Below are positions 23,701 to 38,700 of a DNA stretch of 64,000 bases, piece by piece. The stretch covers positions 77,376,001 through 77,440,000 of the forward strand of contig NC_077222.1 in NCBI RefSeq assembly GCF_024763615.1, in the 5' to 3' direction. Source of the DNA: Phlebotomus papatasi (lineage: Eukaryota; Arthropoda; Insecta; Diptera; Psychodidae). The notes under the pieces are model-generated. The model saw only the letters and a list, made by a program, of their open reading frames with translations. It was not told the origin of the DNA and searched no databases. Within the stretch, counting starts at the first letter, position 1. Every line of letters begins with the position of its first letter. Position numbers and translations under genes: made by a program.

Positions 23701-26700
23701 AGTTTAAATTTACCTAAAGCATAAATATTTTTCACATTAAAAAATTAAAGAGAAAATCGCATTAAGTTTTCGCATTAATGCTATAAATCAATTTATGTCA
23801 AATTTTGCGGGCCAAGTCTACCTTTTTATCAACAAATAGATTAAATTTTGAATATAAAATGATTCAAATACACAAATTACACATTTGGACTCTCACCAGC
23901 GACAATTAATGTGAATCATATTAAAATTTTAATGTGCAAGTGTGATAACACAGTTAGAATATTCAAACCTATTAATGCTATGTTTAATTTTTACCAGAAT
24001 CTAACTCTAAAGCTCAAGCATACTCCGATGTTTTATCCACTTCATCATTTCTTCTGTCTCTTTTTTCTCACAATAAAACCTTAAACACTTATATGTTATT
24101 ATGTACTCCAACATTAAAGAAACAAGGCTATGCTATTTAACAAATCCATTGTTTGTTTTCTAAATAATCTTTGTTATGGTATTTTCAAAAAGTTATTTGA
24201 AGTTATTGAAGTCTGAGAACTCTGTTTATAAGTTAACATTCCAAGGTTTATTTTCAACTGGAATTTGTCAATGTTTAAAAGTTATTGAATTGGTTTTCTG
24301 CGAAAATAAAACGTCTTGTTCGTTCCAAATGCACTTCCATCTCAAGCTCGTAAAATAAAGAACGTTAATTTTCAACATCGATAGTCAGATGTTTTGCTTA
24401 CATATTTCAGTTTTTTGCAGAACCAAATAACATTGTTCGTTTGAAGGAGTGAACATTAAGTTTTAATGACTCCCCCATTAATTATATGAAGTGTGAATAT
24501 TGAATAATGCAAATGTACTGCAAGAAATAAAAACGTATTCTTTTGGAGTTATGAAATAATAATAATTAAGCAATAATCTTGATGAATACGTGTGTGCAGA
24601 TATCTTGAGCTCTTCAGCATCATCATCAAACTCACAAGTTACTTTTTCTTTGAGGCACAACAAATCACTTGAGCAGCAAAAAAAAACTTGAGAATTTTTG
24701 CATTTGTTTCTCACACTTTTAAGCAAAATAAAATCCATCACTTAATTTTTTTTGCACTAACCTGTTTTGATTAACAATTGCACTTGTGTCTGGATTCTTG
24801 GTGTGAGATTGATCACTTTTCTGTGGCACTTGATTTCCTGTGCTACCTCTGTCACCCGCAGTAGCACCTTTGCTATGGCCACTGACGCGTCTGGCTGCAA
24901 CTATAGACTCCTCTGGAGTGTTTTTGTCTCCGCATTCCTCCTCGCTGGGGGTCTGCTGCAGCATGGCTTTCCTGAGCGGTGGGGGTCGATACAATTCCAC
25001 TCCGCCACCTCCTCCTCCTCCTCCACCACTAACATTTCCCCCATTGCTCGTGCTCGTGGAACTCGTGGTTGTTCTTGTACGTTGCAATGGTGGCACATTT
25101 GATCGATTTGCTGTTCGTTTTCGATACGCAAAATGAGACATACAAACACCAAGTACGTTAATGGGTGCAAAGAGGATACATTAATATTCCAAGCCATAAT
25201 TCCCCAGGTGTTACGATTTATTCATCTTCGTATTGCACACATTGAACCCTATAATATGCTTCCAAAATAATTACATAATTATGTGACTTTATTTTTTTCT
25301 CTCTCTATAAAACCTCCATTTAAACCCCACCTTTATTAACCTTATTCTGTAATGTCTTTAGCGCTACTTGACTTTGCAACATGAAAATAAGTCGTACAAT
25401 TTACAGAAAAAATTATGCAATAATTGTGACCTAATGGGAGATTGCACCTTAAAATCTCAAGCCTAAATGATCAATGTAATTTATTGAAATGAGCCAAAGA
25501 CCTCAAGGTTTTTCCCCAAAAAAAATTCAATGCCTTCAGACAGTTTTTCCTAATAACAAAAGTAAATATGAAAAGTACAAATTGTTTATCGTCTGTTTCA
25601 CCATTCCTGTATTATCTATTTGTATGTTTATATACAACAATAAAAAAGTGAAAATTTGAATAATTCATCAGGAAAATCGTGAGTGATGCAAATCATTCAC
25701 TCTTTTGCCCATACACATAATTTGTGCCTTCGTTTCGCGTCTGAAAACGCAATCTTACCCGGACAAGACCTAAGGTTCATTGATTTTTTTTTCAAAGAGG
25801 CAATTTACTCAAACAGCACTGCATCGTGAATACACTAAACAACATAATAATCAAGTCATTTCAAGCTAAATAATGGTGCTATTTCAATAAAAATGAAGGG
25901 GGGAAATCTTTCGTCTAAATATATTTTTTTAGTACATGACTGTTCTCATGTGCTTCTGCGTTATCGACTATACTCTGTGTTAGTTGCTGAAACGACTATT
26001 ACTCGAGTCCTCGTCGTGTTTCAAAGCGACCAAACAGTCATGACAAGAAGCAACACAGAGAAAGATCGATAATGCAGAAATACTTGAGAACAGTCATGTA
26101 CTAAAAAAAATGTTCGGGGAAAGATTTCTGTTGTTACGGTACTATAATAATAATAATATTGGTGGCACAACGTTCCATAGAGGAACTTAGGCTTTCTCGC
26201 AAGGGGAGTTTGGAGCATCCATTATTATTTTTTCTTATACGAAATGAGATTGTCAGTCCCATGACACGTGGAATCAAGTGAAGTGAAGCTTACTGGATGC
26301 AATTCGGACACATTTAAAGCCAGAAAAATTCCTGGTGACCTAAAGGGGATTCGAACTCGGGACACTTGCATCATAGAGCGAGTACTCTACCACTTGATCC
26401 GTTGAGTACCTATGTTCTGTAGCACTTTACTGTTCTTATGTGTTTCTGCATTATTTACTTTTCTTTATGTTGGGTTTCCGTTTCGACTGCTTTACCCAGT
26501 CCTTGCCATATTTTAAAAGCATGAAACAGTCGAGACAGGAGCCAACAGAAAAATGTCAATTATGCCTAAGCGCTTGAGAACAGTTATGTACTAAAAAAAT
26601 GTCCATTTTTCATTGGAATAGCACCATTATTCTAATAAAAAAATGATCAAGTTTTTTAACACTTCACTGTTCTCAAGTGCTTGTACATAATCGACTTTTC

Positions 26701-29700
26701 TTTGTATTGGCTCCTGTCTCGACCATCACTGAGTCGACTTATTGCGGCCCCCGAAGGTTCCAAGTCGCTATTTCTTACCGTTTAGTCTCTAGGCGTGGTA
26801 ACGGCCGGAGATACAGACGCACAAACAGAATGAATTGGAATAGTGGTGCTATTGCATCATTTGCACTTTACTGTTTTTAAGTCAAGTGCTTCTACATAAT
26901 TGACTTTTGTGTTGGTTCCTGTCACGACAGTCATGCCTATTTATGGTGGTTTTAGAACATGACGAGGACTGATGAAAATAACCAAAACTAGAACCATCAC
27001 AAAGAAAAGTCGATAATGCAGAAGCTCTTGGGAACAGTTATGTACTAAAAAAAAAACTTGTTATTTTTCATTGAAATAGCACCATTACTTTTCTCATTTT
27101 TCAATGGTATAGTAACACCATAAATAAATTGAATATTTAGAAGATCGCAATGTCATGAATGTAGAGGGAGCTGAGGCTACTTTGAGCTGTGGGGTTACAT
27201 TGAAATACGATTTTTTTTGCATATTTCTGAACGAAACTGAGCTTAACCATAATTTAATTTAGATAGACAAAACAATATTAGATCTAAATCAAATTATGGT
27301 AAGGTCCAGCTTCCTTTAGAAATATATGAAAATTTTGTATTTCAATGTAGCCCCACTGCTCAAAGTAGTCCCACCTCACAAAATACGCTAGACACAAAAA
27401 TATGCTAAATTTAAATTTTCTATGATTAACCCATTACAACGGTGTACTAGAAATGCTAATGATAGAATGTTCCTTTACTGGATTTGCTTAGTGTATCTAG
27501 TGTAAGTATTATTTAAGAAAGCAATATGTTATTCAGAATTCAAATCTGGAAAGAGAATGAAGGAAAATATTATCAAAATCTGCGCGATGTCAAACTTTTA
27601 TAGCATAACTTCGTGTACAGGACTTTGCCTGACTTGCCACGAAGTTATAAGCATGCAACAAAATGTATTTCTATAATTTTGTTAGGCTAGTTTTCCAGGT
27701 CATTGAAGAAAATAATTCTCTTTACAACAAAAAATTCGGATATAAATTGCGCAGAAACAAATAATCCAAAACAATCTAATTTTCGTAAGTTGTTTAATGC
27801 GATAGATATGAATGGGTAAATTCTACACAGAAAAAAATAGTTCGTAAGATTGTTCGTAAATGTTTGAGAATTCCTACTGGAATATACTAAATGTTCGTAA
27901 AACGTATAACCTACAAAAAATTCGTAAAGTTTGTACTTTTTCACAAATATTGTTCGCAATTTGTGCCCTTCATGAGCATTTGTTCGTACATTTTTGTTTC
28001 TCTGACAAAATTTTACGAACAAATGACAAAATTTTACAAACATTTACGAACAAATGTTCCGTAAAAAAAACAAAAAATGCTGATCAAGTGATTATTGTTT
28101 CTGAAAAGTACAAACTTTTGCGAATTTTTTGAGTTATACGATTTACGAGAATAGCATAATTCCCCGGTAAAGAATGCACCAATATTTACAGGCAATTTTA
28201 CAAAATATTTTTTTTCTGCGTGTATTTTCATTCCTTCTATCAGGAAATTTGAGATATCGAATTGTTTTGGTAACATCGTTTTTAGGGACATTTACGATAT
28301 TTTGTTTATCAATTGTAGTTTTAAAATTTTATCGTTTTTTTTTTTGTAATTTATATGGTAATTCATTGGTAGCCAATCACTCAGCGAATTAAACAAATTT
28401 CGAATTTTTTGTAACAAAAATTGTAGAATAACGTGCTTTGCAGATTTATATTAAAATATCTTAGATTGTACTACAATGACACAATCGTTGATTCGTGTGT
28501 AAAATTCATTTTGTGAATTTTAAATTCAAAATAAATATTTATTTTCGAGACATTTTTTTTTAATATTCAAATATTCTCGTATAAAAAAGCCATAAGATTG
28601 TGCAATGACTTTTATTTTCAAAATTCATTATGAATCATGCAAATAAAAGCCTCGTGTTCGTAAATGTTTCAGTCAGTGTAATTTCATATGCCAATGTGAT
28701 ATCATGGAAGTTAGGGACTAGACCTCTCTTTTAAAGCTAAAGAGTTCACTTTCAATTAATGAGAGCAGCAAGTATGAAGAAAAAAAGCTATCGCATGTAA
28801 TCAACATATCAGTTAATATTTTTGTTAGCGGCATTCGGAAATCGTTACGCTTCTCCATTAAAAGCCATCATGTGGAAAACTCGTGTGTGGATTTCCGCGT
28901 AAAATGTATTGTACATTTCACTTCTCTTTCTTACCACTTCTTGCACCTTTTTCACTCTTTCTTTCCAATCAATGGCGAATATTAGCAATTAAAGTCGCAC
29001 TACGAAAAAGGTGAAAACACTCTCAATTGTTGTTTCTTTTTAAGCTTCTTTTGTGTGTATTTTTTTTTAATATTATTATTAAAACAAGAAGAAAGATGTC
29101 GAGTTTCCAATTGACGATTTGTTATTTGTCACGCAAATCATTATGCTAAATTTAATTATTACTCATCATATCAATTATGATGTTGGTGCTAAAAAGTGCA
29201 ATGCGTTGATTTATGTAATTATATCTTTGTCATGCAATTGTTTCTTGTGCTTTTGTTTAGTTTTAGGAGTAAAATAAAAGCCTTTCTAATTTAACTTCGT
29301 GGTGGAACAATTAAACATTTTGCTATTCTCACAAATTTTATATGAAAAGGTAAAAAAAATAATTGGGAAAACGTGTTTTTAAATCCCATCTCTTCCAGGG
29401 AAGTAATAGGAGAAAGCTTTCAGGCTTCGCAAACACTCTCGCTTCGAACACTTCATAGTCTTCTTATATTACTTGCATGAATCTGACCTAATTTTTTTCA
29501 GGAAATTTGTGACTTCAGACTATCTTTAAAGCTATTATTGCCTTTAAAGCTATTAAGGGAATATGGGAAAAAATATGAAGTGTTCGAAGCCAGAGACAAA
29601 ATTTTAAATTTTTAAATCATTTTTTCCTTTAATTTTTAAAGATACTGCACTCACGCAACTTTATTTTTTATACAACCAGAAAGGTTGTATACCTTTATTA

Positions 29701-32700
29701 AATAAGCCACGCCCCCTAAAAATTTTATGTATAAGAAACATTAAGCTGCCTGTTCTGGCAACTGACACCAGAGGCGCTGTAGTCTCATATATGTTAAATA
29801 ACATGGAAAAATCGAAATTTTTTAGCAAATTTAATCAAAGATATCTTGAAAACTAAAACTAAAAAATAATACCAATGATCCTTTAATTCACGGATTACTA
29901 TATTCCTGGGTAGTAGGTAGACATTCTTGTCTCCCATAGTAGTGCAAACAAAGTGAATAAAAGCACAAATAAAGTCGAGTTATGGATGAATGTTCTATGA
30001 TTATCTAAAAAATGATAATTTTTAGAAAAAACGTTTAGAATTTTTAGAATTAGACGTTAATAAAACTTAAGATAATGGCAATAAGACTGATTTTTAACGA
30101 GTAGGTTATTCTTTCGCACTTAAAATTTGATTCAACTAAATTCAATTTGGCCTGATGTTTAAAAGAAGAAGAAGAGTCCGAAAGAATAGGATAGATATAT
30201 GCAAAACGTTTGAGAAAGAAAGAGGTGTGAATTTCGATTGCATGAAATTTTTCTGATCTAAAAGGTGTACTAGAGCCGTAATGATTCTGGCACACCTTTT
30301 AGACTAGGAAAATTTCAAAAAACTAAAATTTACGTGCCTTCCTTTCTCAATAATCTTGCATGATCTATTTCATTCTTTCGCATAATCTTCTTCGTTTATA
30401 TCACCCCAAATTTAATTTAGTTCCATCTAATTTGAAGTGCGACAGCATGAGATAGACTTATTCAAAATGTTTGAGAAAAAAAGATGTGAATTTTGATTTC
30501 ATGAAATTTTTCTGATCTAAAAGGTGTAACGTAGGCATAAGCAACTAATTTCAAAATATGAACATTCTATCTCAAGTATTTCTATATTGACTGAATGGGT
30601 TATCAAGCGTATTGCACATGACTATCCTACTCCTTGTGTTTCCAGTGCAACTTTCAGGTTAGGAAAATTTCATAAAATTAAAAGTCAGATCCCTTTCTTT
30701 CTCAAACGAAATGCATATGTCTAACTAATTCTTTTGAACTTAAAATTGGATCGAATTAAATTGAATATGTTGCGATGTTCAAAAGAACGGTGCAGTGTGA
30801 TAGACATAATCGTTACTTGGATCAACAAGTGATCTACCTAAATTTTCTTAATGTCTGAATTGAATATATTGCAAACGACAATTTGACCCTATTCTGTCCG
30901 TGTAATTATTTTTTCCAAAAAAAATTAAATATTATGTATATCGTAATTTGGATGAAGGATGAACACCAAATTTTCACTTGTTGTATAGTCGACTTGGAAT
31001 AGTACAAAATGGTTCTGTCGAAATGCAAAAAGCAAATGTTATACACGGTAAAAACTTTTGGACACTCACTGGACCAAAATATTGAAACAAGTTTTCCTTG
31101 GAACAAATTTTTTTGGAATCAATTTGTATCTTGAGAAGATATTTGTTAGCTTCAAAAAGTTTTCTTTATAGTTTTGTTACGAAATATAGTTACTATTTTG
31201 TTAGAGTTTTCTTTTGGAACCGTTTTGCTACGGTGGAATGTCTATAAATTTGAGTTGATTTCGTTTTATACAAATTTATTCCTAAAAATTGGAATAGAAT
31301 TTGTTGCACTCGGCTATTTTGTTCTCACTGTCAGGAACAAATTGGTACATTTTTTTTAATAACAATATTATTCCTACATCTGTAATATATTTGTTCCAAA
31401 AATTTTCGGTGTTCGTAGACGAGGTAATTTTTGGAACGAAATCGTTACTCATATGGGGAATCTTTTTGTTCCCATTGTTGGGAACAAATTCGTGTAAAAG
31501 ATTTCGTCTTACAGTTAAGACTTATACTTCAGTCGAGATGGATTTCGGTGGCGAAAGTTCATAAGGAACATCAAATAAGAATCAACTTAAGTGTTTTATA
31601 CAGACGCGTGCATAACGAAATAATTGCGTGTGCTGGCAGCAGGAGGGCAAGGGAATCTCGAATTAAAAAAGTAAAACTATGTAGCACGAAAACTGATATA
31701 GATTTGGCGTACTACTCGCCTCAGTGACGGGTGACTGAGTGTGAGAGGAGGGATACGATTTTATACTAGACGAGCTATTTATTGGAACAACTTTGTTACT
31801 AATATTGGGTATCTTTTTGTTTCTCCTAGAAGGTACAAATTTATTCCAAAAAATTTCGTTGTCCGTAGACAAGACACGTTTTAAAACAAATTCGTTACTA
31901 ATATTGATTATCTCTTTGAGTCTCGGAAAATGAACAAAATTGTGCCAAAAATTGTGGTGTCCGTGGACGAGCTAGTTTTTGGAACAAATAGGGTAAAGTG
32001 ATATAATTTGGAATTAGTGTTACAAGTTGGACAATTCGCCGGTACAAGTTGGACATGGCTTTTTTCTTGATAAATACAGTACAAAATTTGTTTTTAAGCA
32101 CAAGGAACCAAAATATAAAACTAAAGCATTAAAAATATACAAATAAAAATGAAGTACTAAATTTATCAAGACAAAAAGCCCTGTACAAATTGTACCATGG
32201 TCCAACTTGTACCACTTTACCCTATGTGGCGAATTTTTTTACCGTGTAGTTGCTGATCAAACTGACGGTATGCAAAATGTATGAGAAAATAATGGTTTTT
32301 TTTATCTTATAAATTTTTCCTGATCCAAAAGATTTAGAGGCATTACTGACCTAAAATCATTTTTTTTACTATTCATTTGTTATCTGTCAAACTATTGCAG
32401 ATGCATATACGATAGACTGTTTTTGCTCGCAGCAACTCATATAACTTTATTGTCGTTCATAACTCATTCAATTAGGTATTCAGTAAAGGCAAAATAGGTA
32501 AAAGTTAATAGGTTTAAGTTAACATTCCATATAGAAAACATTTGTATCTGCATAACAAAAAAAAACTCTAAAAAGTTCACCATGTTTTGTCTTACTTTAC
32601 CCACTTCTTGTTGCATATAATAGTGTTGTATAAAAAAAAAATTGCCATTTCGTAATACACGTCTTCTGTGTCATGACTTGGTTAACTGGGATAAGTGAAA

Positions 32701-35700
32701 GTGAAACTCACGATATCATATGATGTTAAACCTAATTTTGTCTTTTGAGAATAAATTGCTCTTTTCTTTACTGCACGAATTCTCAACAACGAGAAGGCAA
32801 TCAAGTTGAATTTATTCTTGTTTGCAATAATTTTACTTGTTTCTTGTGTGCTTTTCAAATACGAAGATATCACCCCAAAAATAATTTCTTTAAGTGTTTT
32901 TCTTTTGCTACTAGGGTAAGTGTACCAAATTTCGCCATAGTTGCATGCATGCGAGCGCTAAAGTCTTATGTTTGAAATGTAATATTTTTAATACAAATTG
33001 AATTTATTTGTTACTTTTTTATAAGGAGTGTTCCTTGGAACCTTGTAGGCAGTCTATCGTCTTTATTTTCTCTAAATTCACTCTTAATACATTCTAAAAT
33101 GCATAAAAATGTGGACATTACATTTGTGGCCTATTTCGGCCACCTTCATTTTCACAGTTCCTTCCCCTCTGGAATTCTTCTTATGTTTTTTTTAGACAAT
33201 TTTGTTCGTCGAAACGACATTTTTTGTTATTTTTTTCATTGTATTATTTCTAGAGTATGCAAAAACTAAAAATTCAACAAAATTCGAGGAACAAAAAATG
33301 TGGCCGAAATTACAAGCTGGCCGGAATTTGGCACACTTACCCTATAAATGATAAAAAAAATATATATTCAATTGTATAAAACTCACATTCAACTCCCATT
33401 CTCCACGATTTCGTATCACTTTTCGGCTTCTTTTTCCGGAATGCGTCCCAGTCGTGATTTCGAGCGTTCAGTGTGTCTTTTTCCAATCTTTGCAGCAGGA
33501 ACATTTTAACACAGAGAGACAAAAAAAAAACAATAAAAAGCGGACCCCGTAAATATGACTTAATGAAATTGAAAGTTGAAAATTCACTCAACCATTTGAG
33601 GTGTGAGAGATGAAAGAATTTTGTTGTGTCTGCCATAAGGTATTCACATATACATAAAAATTGTCTTTAAGGCATATTTTTAACTATAATGAACTGTAAT
33701 TTTGTGTCACAACTCACTTGCTCTTGTTGCCTGAAACACTTTCACAATTTAAATTGGATTGTGACTCCAGCAGAGATTCTCTATTGATTAATTGACTCTT
33801 GGAGCAGACAACAGTGCGTCTCTCGTGACCTTGACCTATTGAGAAAGTGGCAATATTGTAAAGTGTCGCCAATTCTTCGCATGTTTTGTGTATCAGGAAG
33901 CGTCGAAAGTTGTTCACCGGTGGGAAGATCAACACTCTGGAGGGATAGTCACATACACCAACAACGAAAAAAAAAATGAAACAGAAAGTCACAATCTCGT
34001 TTTGCAATTAAAAGATAGTTAAATTTATTAAACAAGTGCGTAATTAATGATTTAGAGTGAGGAAAGACAAAAAATGAAGGAAAGGCCTCTCAGGTATTTT
34101 TGGCGCTTCTCGATGATCAAATTAATTTAATTCACGTCATGACGCTCTCTCTCTATCTCTTTTTCTACATACAATAAAATGCAAAGGCGCACCCGCAAAA
34201 TTTTGTTGCTAATTGAACACACATTGCAGGGATGTGTGAAATAGGAGAGGAATGCTATTTATGTCGACAATGAATTTTATTTTTAAAAAATTCTCGTGTG
34301 ATAAGATGAATTTTTTTTGTGAAAAAGTGAGTGTGAGAAAAATGAAGGAAAATTGTCTTGGTGATTGAATTCCCAAACACAACACCATCGCACACACAAA
34401 CATTTTTTATAGTCAAGGAAATATTATCAAAATATTTGATGATATTGAAAATATGCAGAAAGGCCATTATCAACCTTAATTTGTTCCACAGAAGAATATA
34501 TATTCACTAATCACAAAGCACTTAATAGAGATATTAATGTTATATAGAAAAAGACTTTCAATGAGTGGACAAATTGTTCTAAAATAAACTGTTTCTTCTT
34601 ATCTCAATCACTTTGAAACGCAAAGATCTATTTTTGAAGACATCATATTCAAACGACAATGACCGAGATTTTGCACTAAGATAGTTCTTAGTTATTTTAT
34701 CATTTTATTTTAGTCATATCATTCATTAGAAAGTATACTAATAATACGCATTGAAAAACAAAATTATCTAATCCTGAAGAAGTCATAAATAACAAGCTTT
34801 GTACGTAACTTTTTTTTAAGTAAAAGTCTTCAAATTCTTTTCTTCCCATTTAATACGCTTTTCAAAGCAAATGAGATGCGAAGTTTAACGAGAAATTTTT
34901 AGCACAAATTTTGATATTTTTATTAACCCATTCGCTTCATGCCCAGCGCACAATAACTATTGTTTTCTAAACATGTTTCCGAAACTTTCTGTGAGACTGA
35001 ACGAGATGACTAGCTCTAGTTTTCATTCACTCTCATTGAAACGTCAAAAATATGTTTACAAAACAAAAGATATTGTGCGCTGAGCATTATGCACAACGCA
35101 CAATAACTTTTGTTTTGTAAACATGTTTTTGACATTTCAGTGAGAGTGAATGAAACATTGTTCTAGTCATCTCGCTCTCTTTCACAGGAAATTAAAAAAA
35201 AAATGTTTACAAAACAGAAGTTTACATGTAAGAACTGGGTCCTTTTGTAAGACTGTTCCCTGCCGCACTGAGAGAAATCCGAAAAAGTTAAAATAACATT
35301 CCGAAAATGTTAATTTTACCCTGAAGTATTGATCCAAAAGCGGTGTAAATATTACCTTTTTTAGGTGTATTAGGGGTTAAAAGTTACGCTTTTTCAAGTT
35401 AATTTTAACCTTAAAAAGGAGTAAAATTAACATTAAAAAATTTTGATATATTTTTACACCTAAAGTGTTAAAGTTCTGAGGAAAAAAAGTTAATCGCAAC
35501 GCTCTTTTTTTCTCGCTGTGGTTATATACAGTGCCCGCTTCGTAATCCGGATGATTGGGAGACAATTTGACAGATGTCCGCTTCGTAATCCGGATGGATT
35601 TTTTGAATTTGTTCAACGTCTTGAAAATATAATACAAGGTTTTTTTCCGAGAATTAGAATAAAAGTTTTAAAGAAGTTTAAAAGGACAAAATTAGAGAAT

Positions 35701-38700
35701 TCTATGCTATTATACTTCATTTATTGAACAAAAACTTCACAGGATAATTCATTCTCATTGCTGAACACACATGCATACATAACCTCAAAATGATTTTAAA
35801 GGTAACCGTCGATAACTCGTCCGGATTACGGCGATCCGGATTAGAGAGCGGGCACTGTATTATAATTTTTTTCGTATAAAAGGATAGTAAATATTATCAA
35901 TATCTAAAAAATTCATATTTCCTATTAAATTAAATATTATAAACTCATGAGGTCGGATTACTTACAGGAGACCTCAGAGTTCTTGTAACTCTGAGTCATT
36001 GCAATTCGATTGTCAGTTGAATTTTGGGGGAAAGAATCTCGTCGAGCAAATTGTGCTCGATAGTCGAAATTGATAAAATTTGTTTGACGCTAGCCCCCAA
36101 AATTCGACTCCAAATCGATTTTTTACTCATTCTGAGTTGCAAGCACTCAGAGGTCACCTATAAAGAATGTCAGTTACCTACCATAAGCTTTTCTTTCTAG
36201 ATATTATTACTGATCATTTTCTGTTTTAAATACTTCGCGAAGTTCTCGAACTCGTGACCTAGATGCTATCTCAAAAGTATTCTACTCTTTACCGGTTTTC
36301 TACCGATGTGAACCAATACATAAATCACTCAAAAAATTCTCCAAAATAGTTTTAATTTTTTTAAAAATGAAAACGGTAGACAAAATCAGTAAAAGGTCTT
36401 ATAAATATGTAACCTTAGGAAATCCAACAGAGTCTGATTCGGTGTATTTTTTGCTTATATGTACGATAGGGACAAAAATAGCCTAAAAATTTAAGTAATT
36501 TTTCTGACAATACCAATAAATAATAATTTTTACTCTAATGAAAAATGTTGTGTTTCTGTATTATAATTTCTTTTTCCAAAACGCTTTTGCATAAAAAAGA
36601 TTGAAAGCATAAAAAATATTTAAAATCATTTTTCAATATGAGAATTTAAAAATTCGTAATTTTTTAGCTTAAAAATTTACTATACAGCAAATAGCTGGAA
36701 ACTGGCAAAAAATATTCTAGATTCCTTCAACCTTCTACTTTGCAATTACGTACAAACATAAGGAAAAAATAACTTTAGGTAGTCAGGAAGAATTATTTTC
36801 TTTATGGGACACCGGTGTTCCAATCGTCCTTAAAGGGTTAAGAGTAATATAATTGATTTTCAGATAAAAGTTAATTATCGGTTATTAGTTTACTAATTCT
36901 CTGTAAGGTTCAGAGTATATTGATATTGAAGAGGAAGGGGGTGACTCGATGACAGCCAAAATCCCGAAAAGGCTAAAATCCCGAAAACCTCTTCTTTTGC
37001 AATTGTATCACTGCTGTTGATGCTGTTGATTAGCTATATTCTTGTCGTCCGTAACGGGTTAAGAAAATGTTTGGGCCGGCAAGTTGTTTATTTTGTGTAC
37101 CAATCAGTTGTATTTTGTAAACATTAGTATAATTTGTTTCAACCGTTTCAACGATATGAACAATAATATAAGTAAATTTATTTATAATTAAGTCACTTGT
37201 CACATAAATCTTAAAAGCAAGTTTGCAAAACCATAACAATTCTGTTTGTGAAATTATTTCACTTTTCATGATTATTTAAGTAAAGGATAATAATTTGACT
37301 GCCAAAGTGCAGAAACGTGGAAATTTTAAGGGGTAAAAAAATTGAGGAATTATAATGATGTCACGTGTTTCACCATCTATCCGTCCGTTTGTTACCATGA
37401 CTAGAGTCCAAACAGTTCGAGCTAGAGACTTGGAACTTTCGGGGGACGCCCAATAAGTTGATTCAAGTATCATTAACATGCCCCTCATTTCCTCCACCCA
37501 TTTCCCCCTTTCCCCTCCAAAATTATGTTATTTGGGATATCTCGAAAACACATTATTTTTGGAAATGTTCTAGAGACTACCTAGGCGGGCATTTTGTCCT
37601 TATGGCCTCTACACACTGTGAGAAATTTCTTAAAAAATGCCTTTTTAAAGAAAATTTCCCCTATCCTTGTAGGCAGAAACGTCAGAATTTTTTTTTTAAA
37701 AGGCAATTTTTGACGAAAATTGCTTCCAGTGTGTAGGGGAGACCGGGGTACCTATAGCCAGGGGTAGAATTAGTCAGTGGATTTTTCTCGTTTTTTTTTT
37801 AAATGTACATCGAGCAAAGTATTTTTTAATGAAAGTAGGAACACATCCCCATATTGTCAAAAATATTTATAACTCTGATCCTGTTATCCTACAATTTAGA
37901 AGCATTTTTATAAAATGGGTATAAAATTATAATTTTGATGTTACAGTTTTTGGACCAGCATTTGGTTTTCTGAGTTTCTAGTCAAGATTTCATATTTTTA
38001 CCCATTTTACCTCGTTTCTGGTTTAATAAACCTAATTAAAAAATATTTTTCACTTGGATAATAATTATCCAATTTTTTTATATAAGATGATAAACACTGA
38101 AACAGCCCTCGGGGCAGTTGTAGCCACTCTTCCGTAGCGGGCTAAAACTATCAATGATTTTTCACTAATACATGGATAATTGTTAGACGAAAAAGTACTA
38201 TTGATATTCCAAGCAATATTTCCATTTGGATGAGCAACTTGAGAAATAGATTTTTTAAGGATGTTTGAATGAATTTTGTCGCAATTACAAAACTGTCATA
38301 AAAAAAGTCAGCTAAAACCTTTTTTAGGTTTAAGTGACATATTTAGCATCAGTGGGCTTCAGTGTATCAAGTAAAACAATATTTGGTATCTTCAGTTTAA
38401 AATTTCGTCTGGAAGTGGCAATTAGTACCCCAAAAGTGGCTATATCTACCCAGGCCGGGGCAAGTGTAGCCAATGTGTCATACTTTTTTTCATTATTCTC
38501 TCTAGAAAAAGTCAAGGGTTTTAGAGCTTTGAATTACACTGTTTCAAACAACCAATATCCTAATGCTACTTATGGAACACAAAAACATTAGACAAACCTT
38601 ATCATTTTTTCACAAATCACGCGCGAAAAAAAGCTTCATTTGCTGGCTAATCCTACCCTGGTCTCCCCTACACACCATTATACGAAAATACCGTTAAATC

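Noticed and set aside
24767..25136. Plus-strand frames with proline or serine runs
   Set aside because: They are shadows of the glycine run in exon 4 of the minus-strand gene.
27825..28165. CRISPR-like array because of the recurring short word
   Set aside because: The words are irregularly spaced, occur in both orientations, and the genome is eukaryotic.
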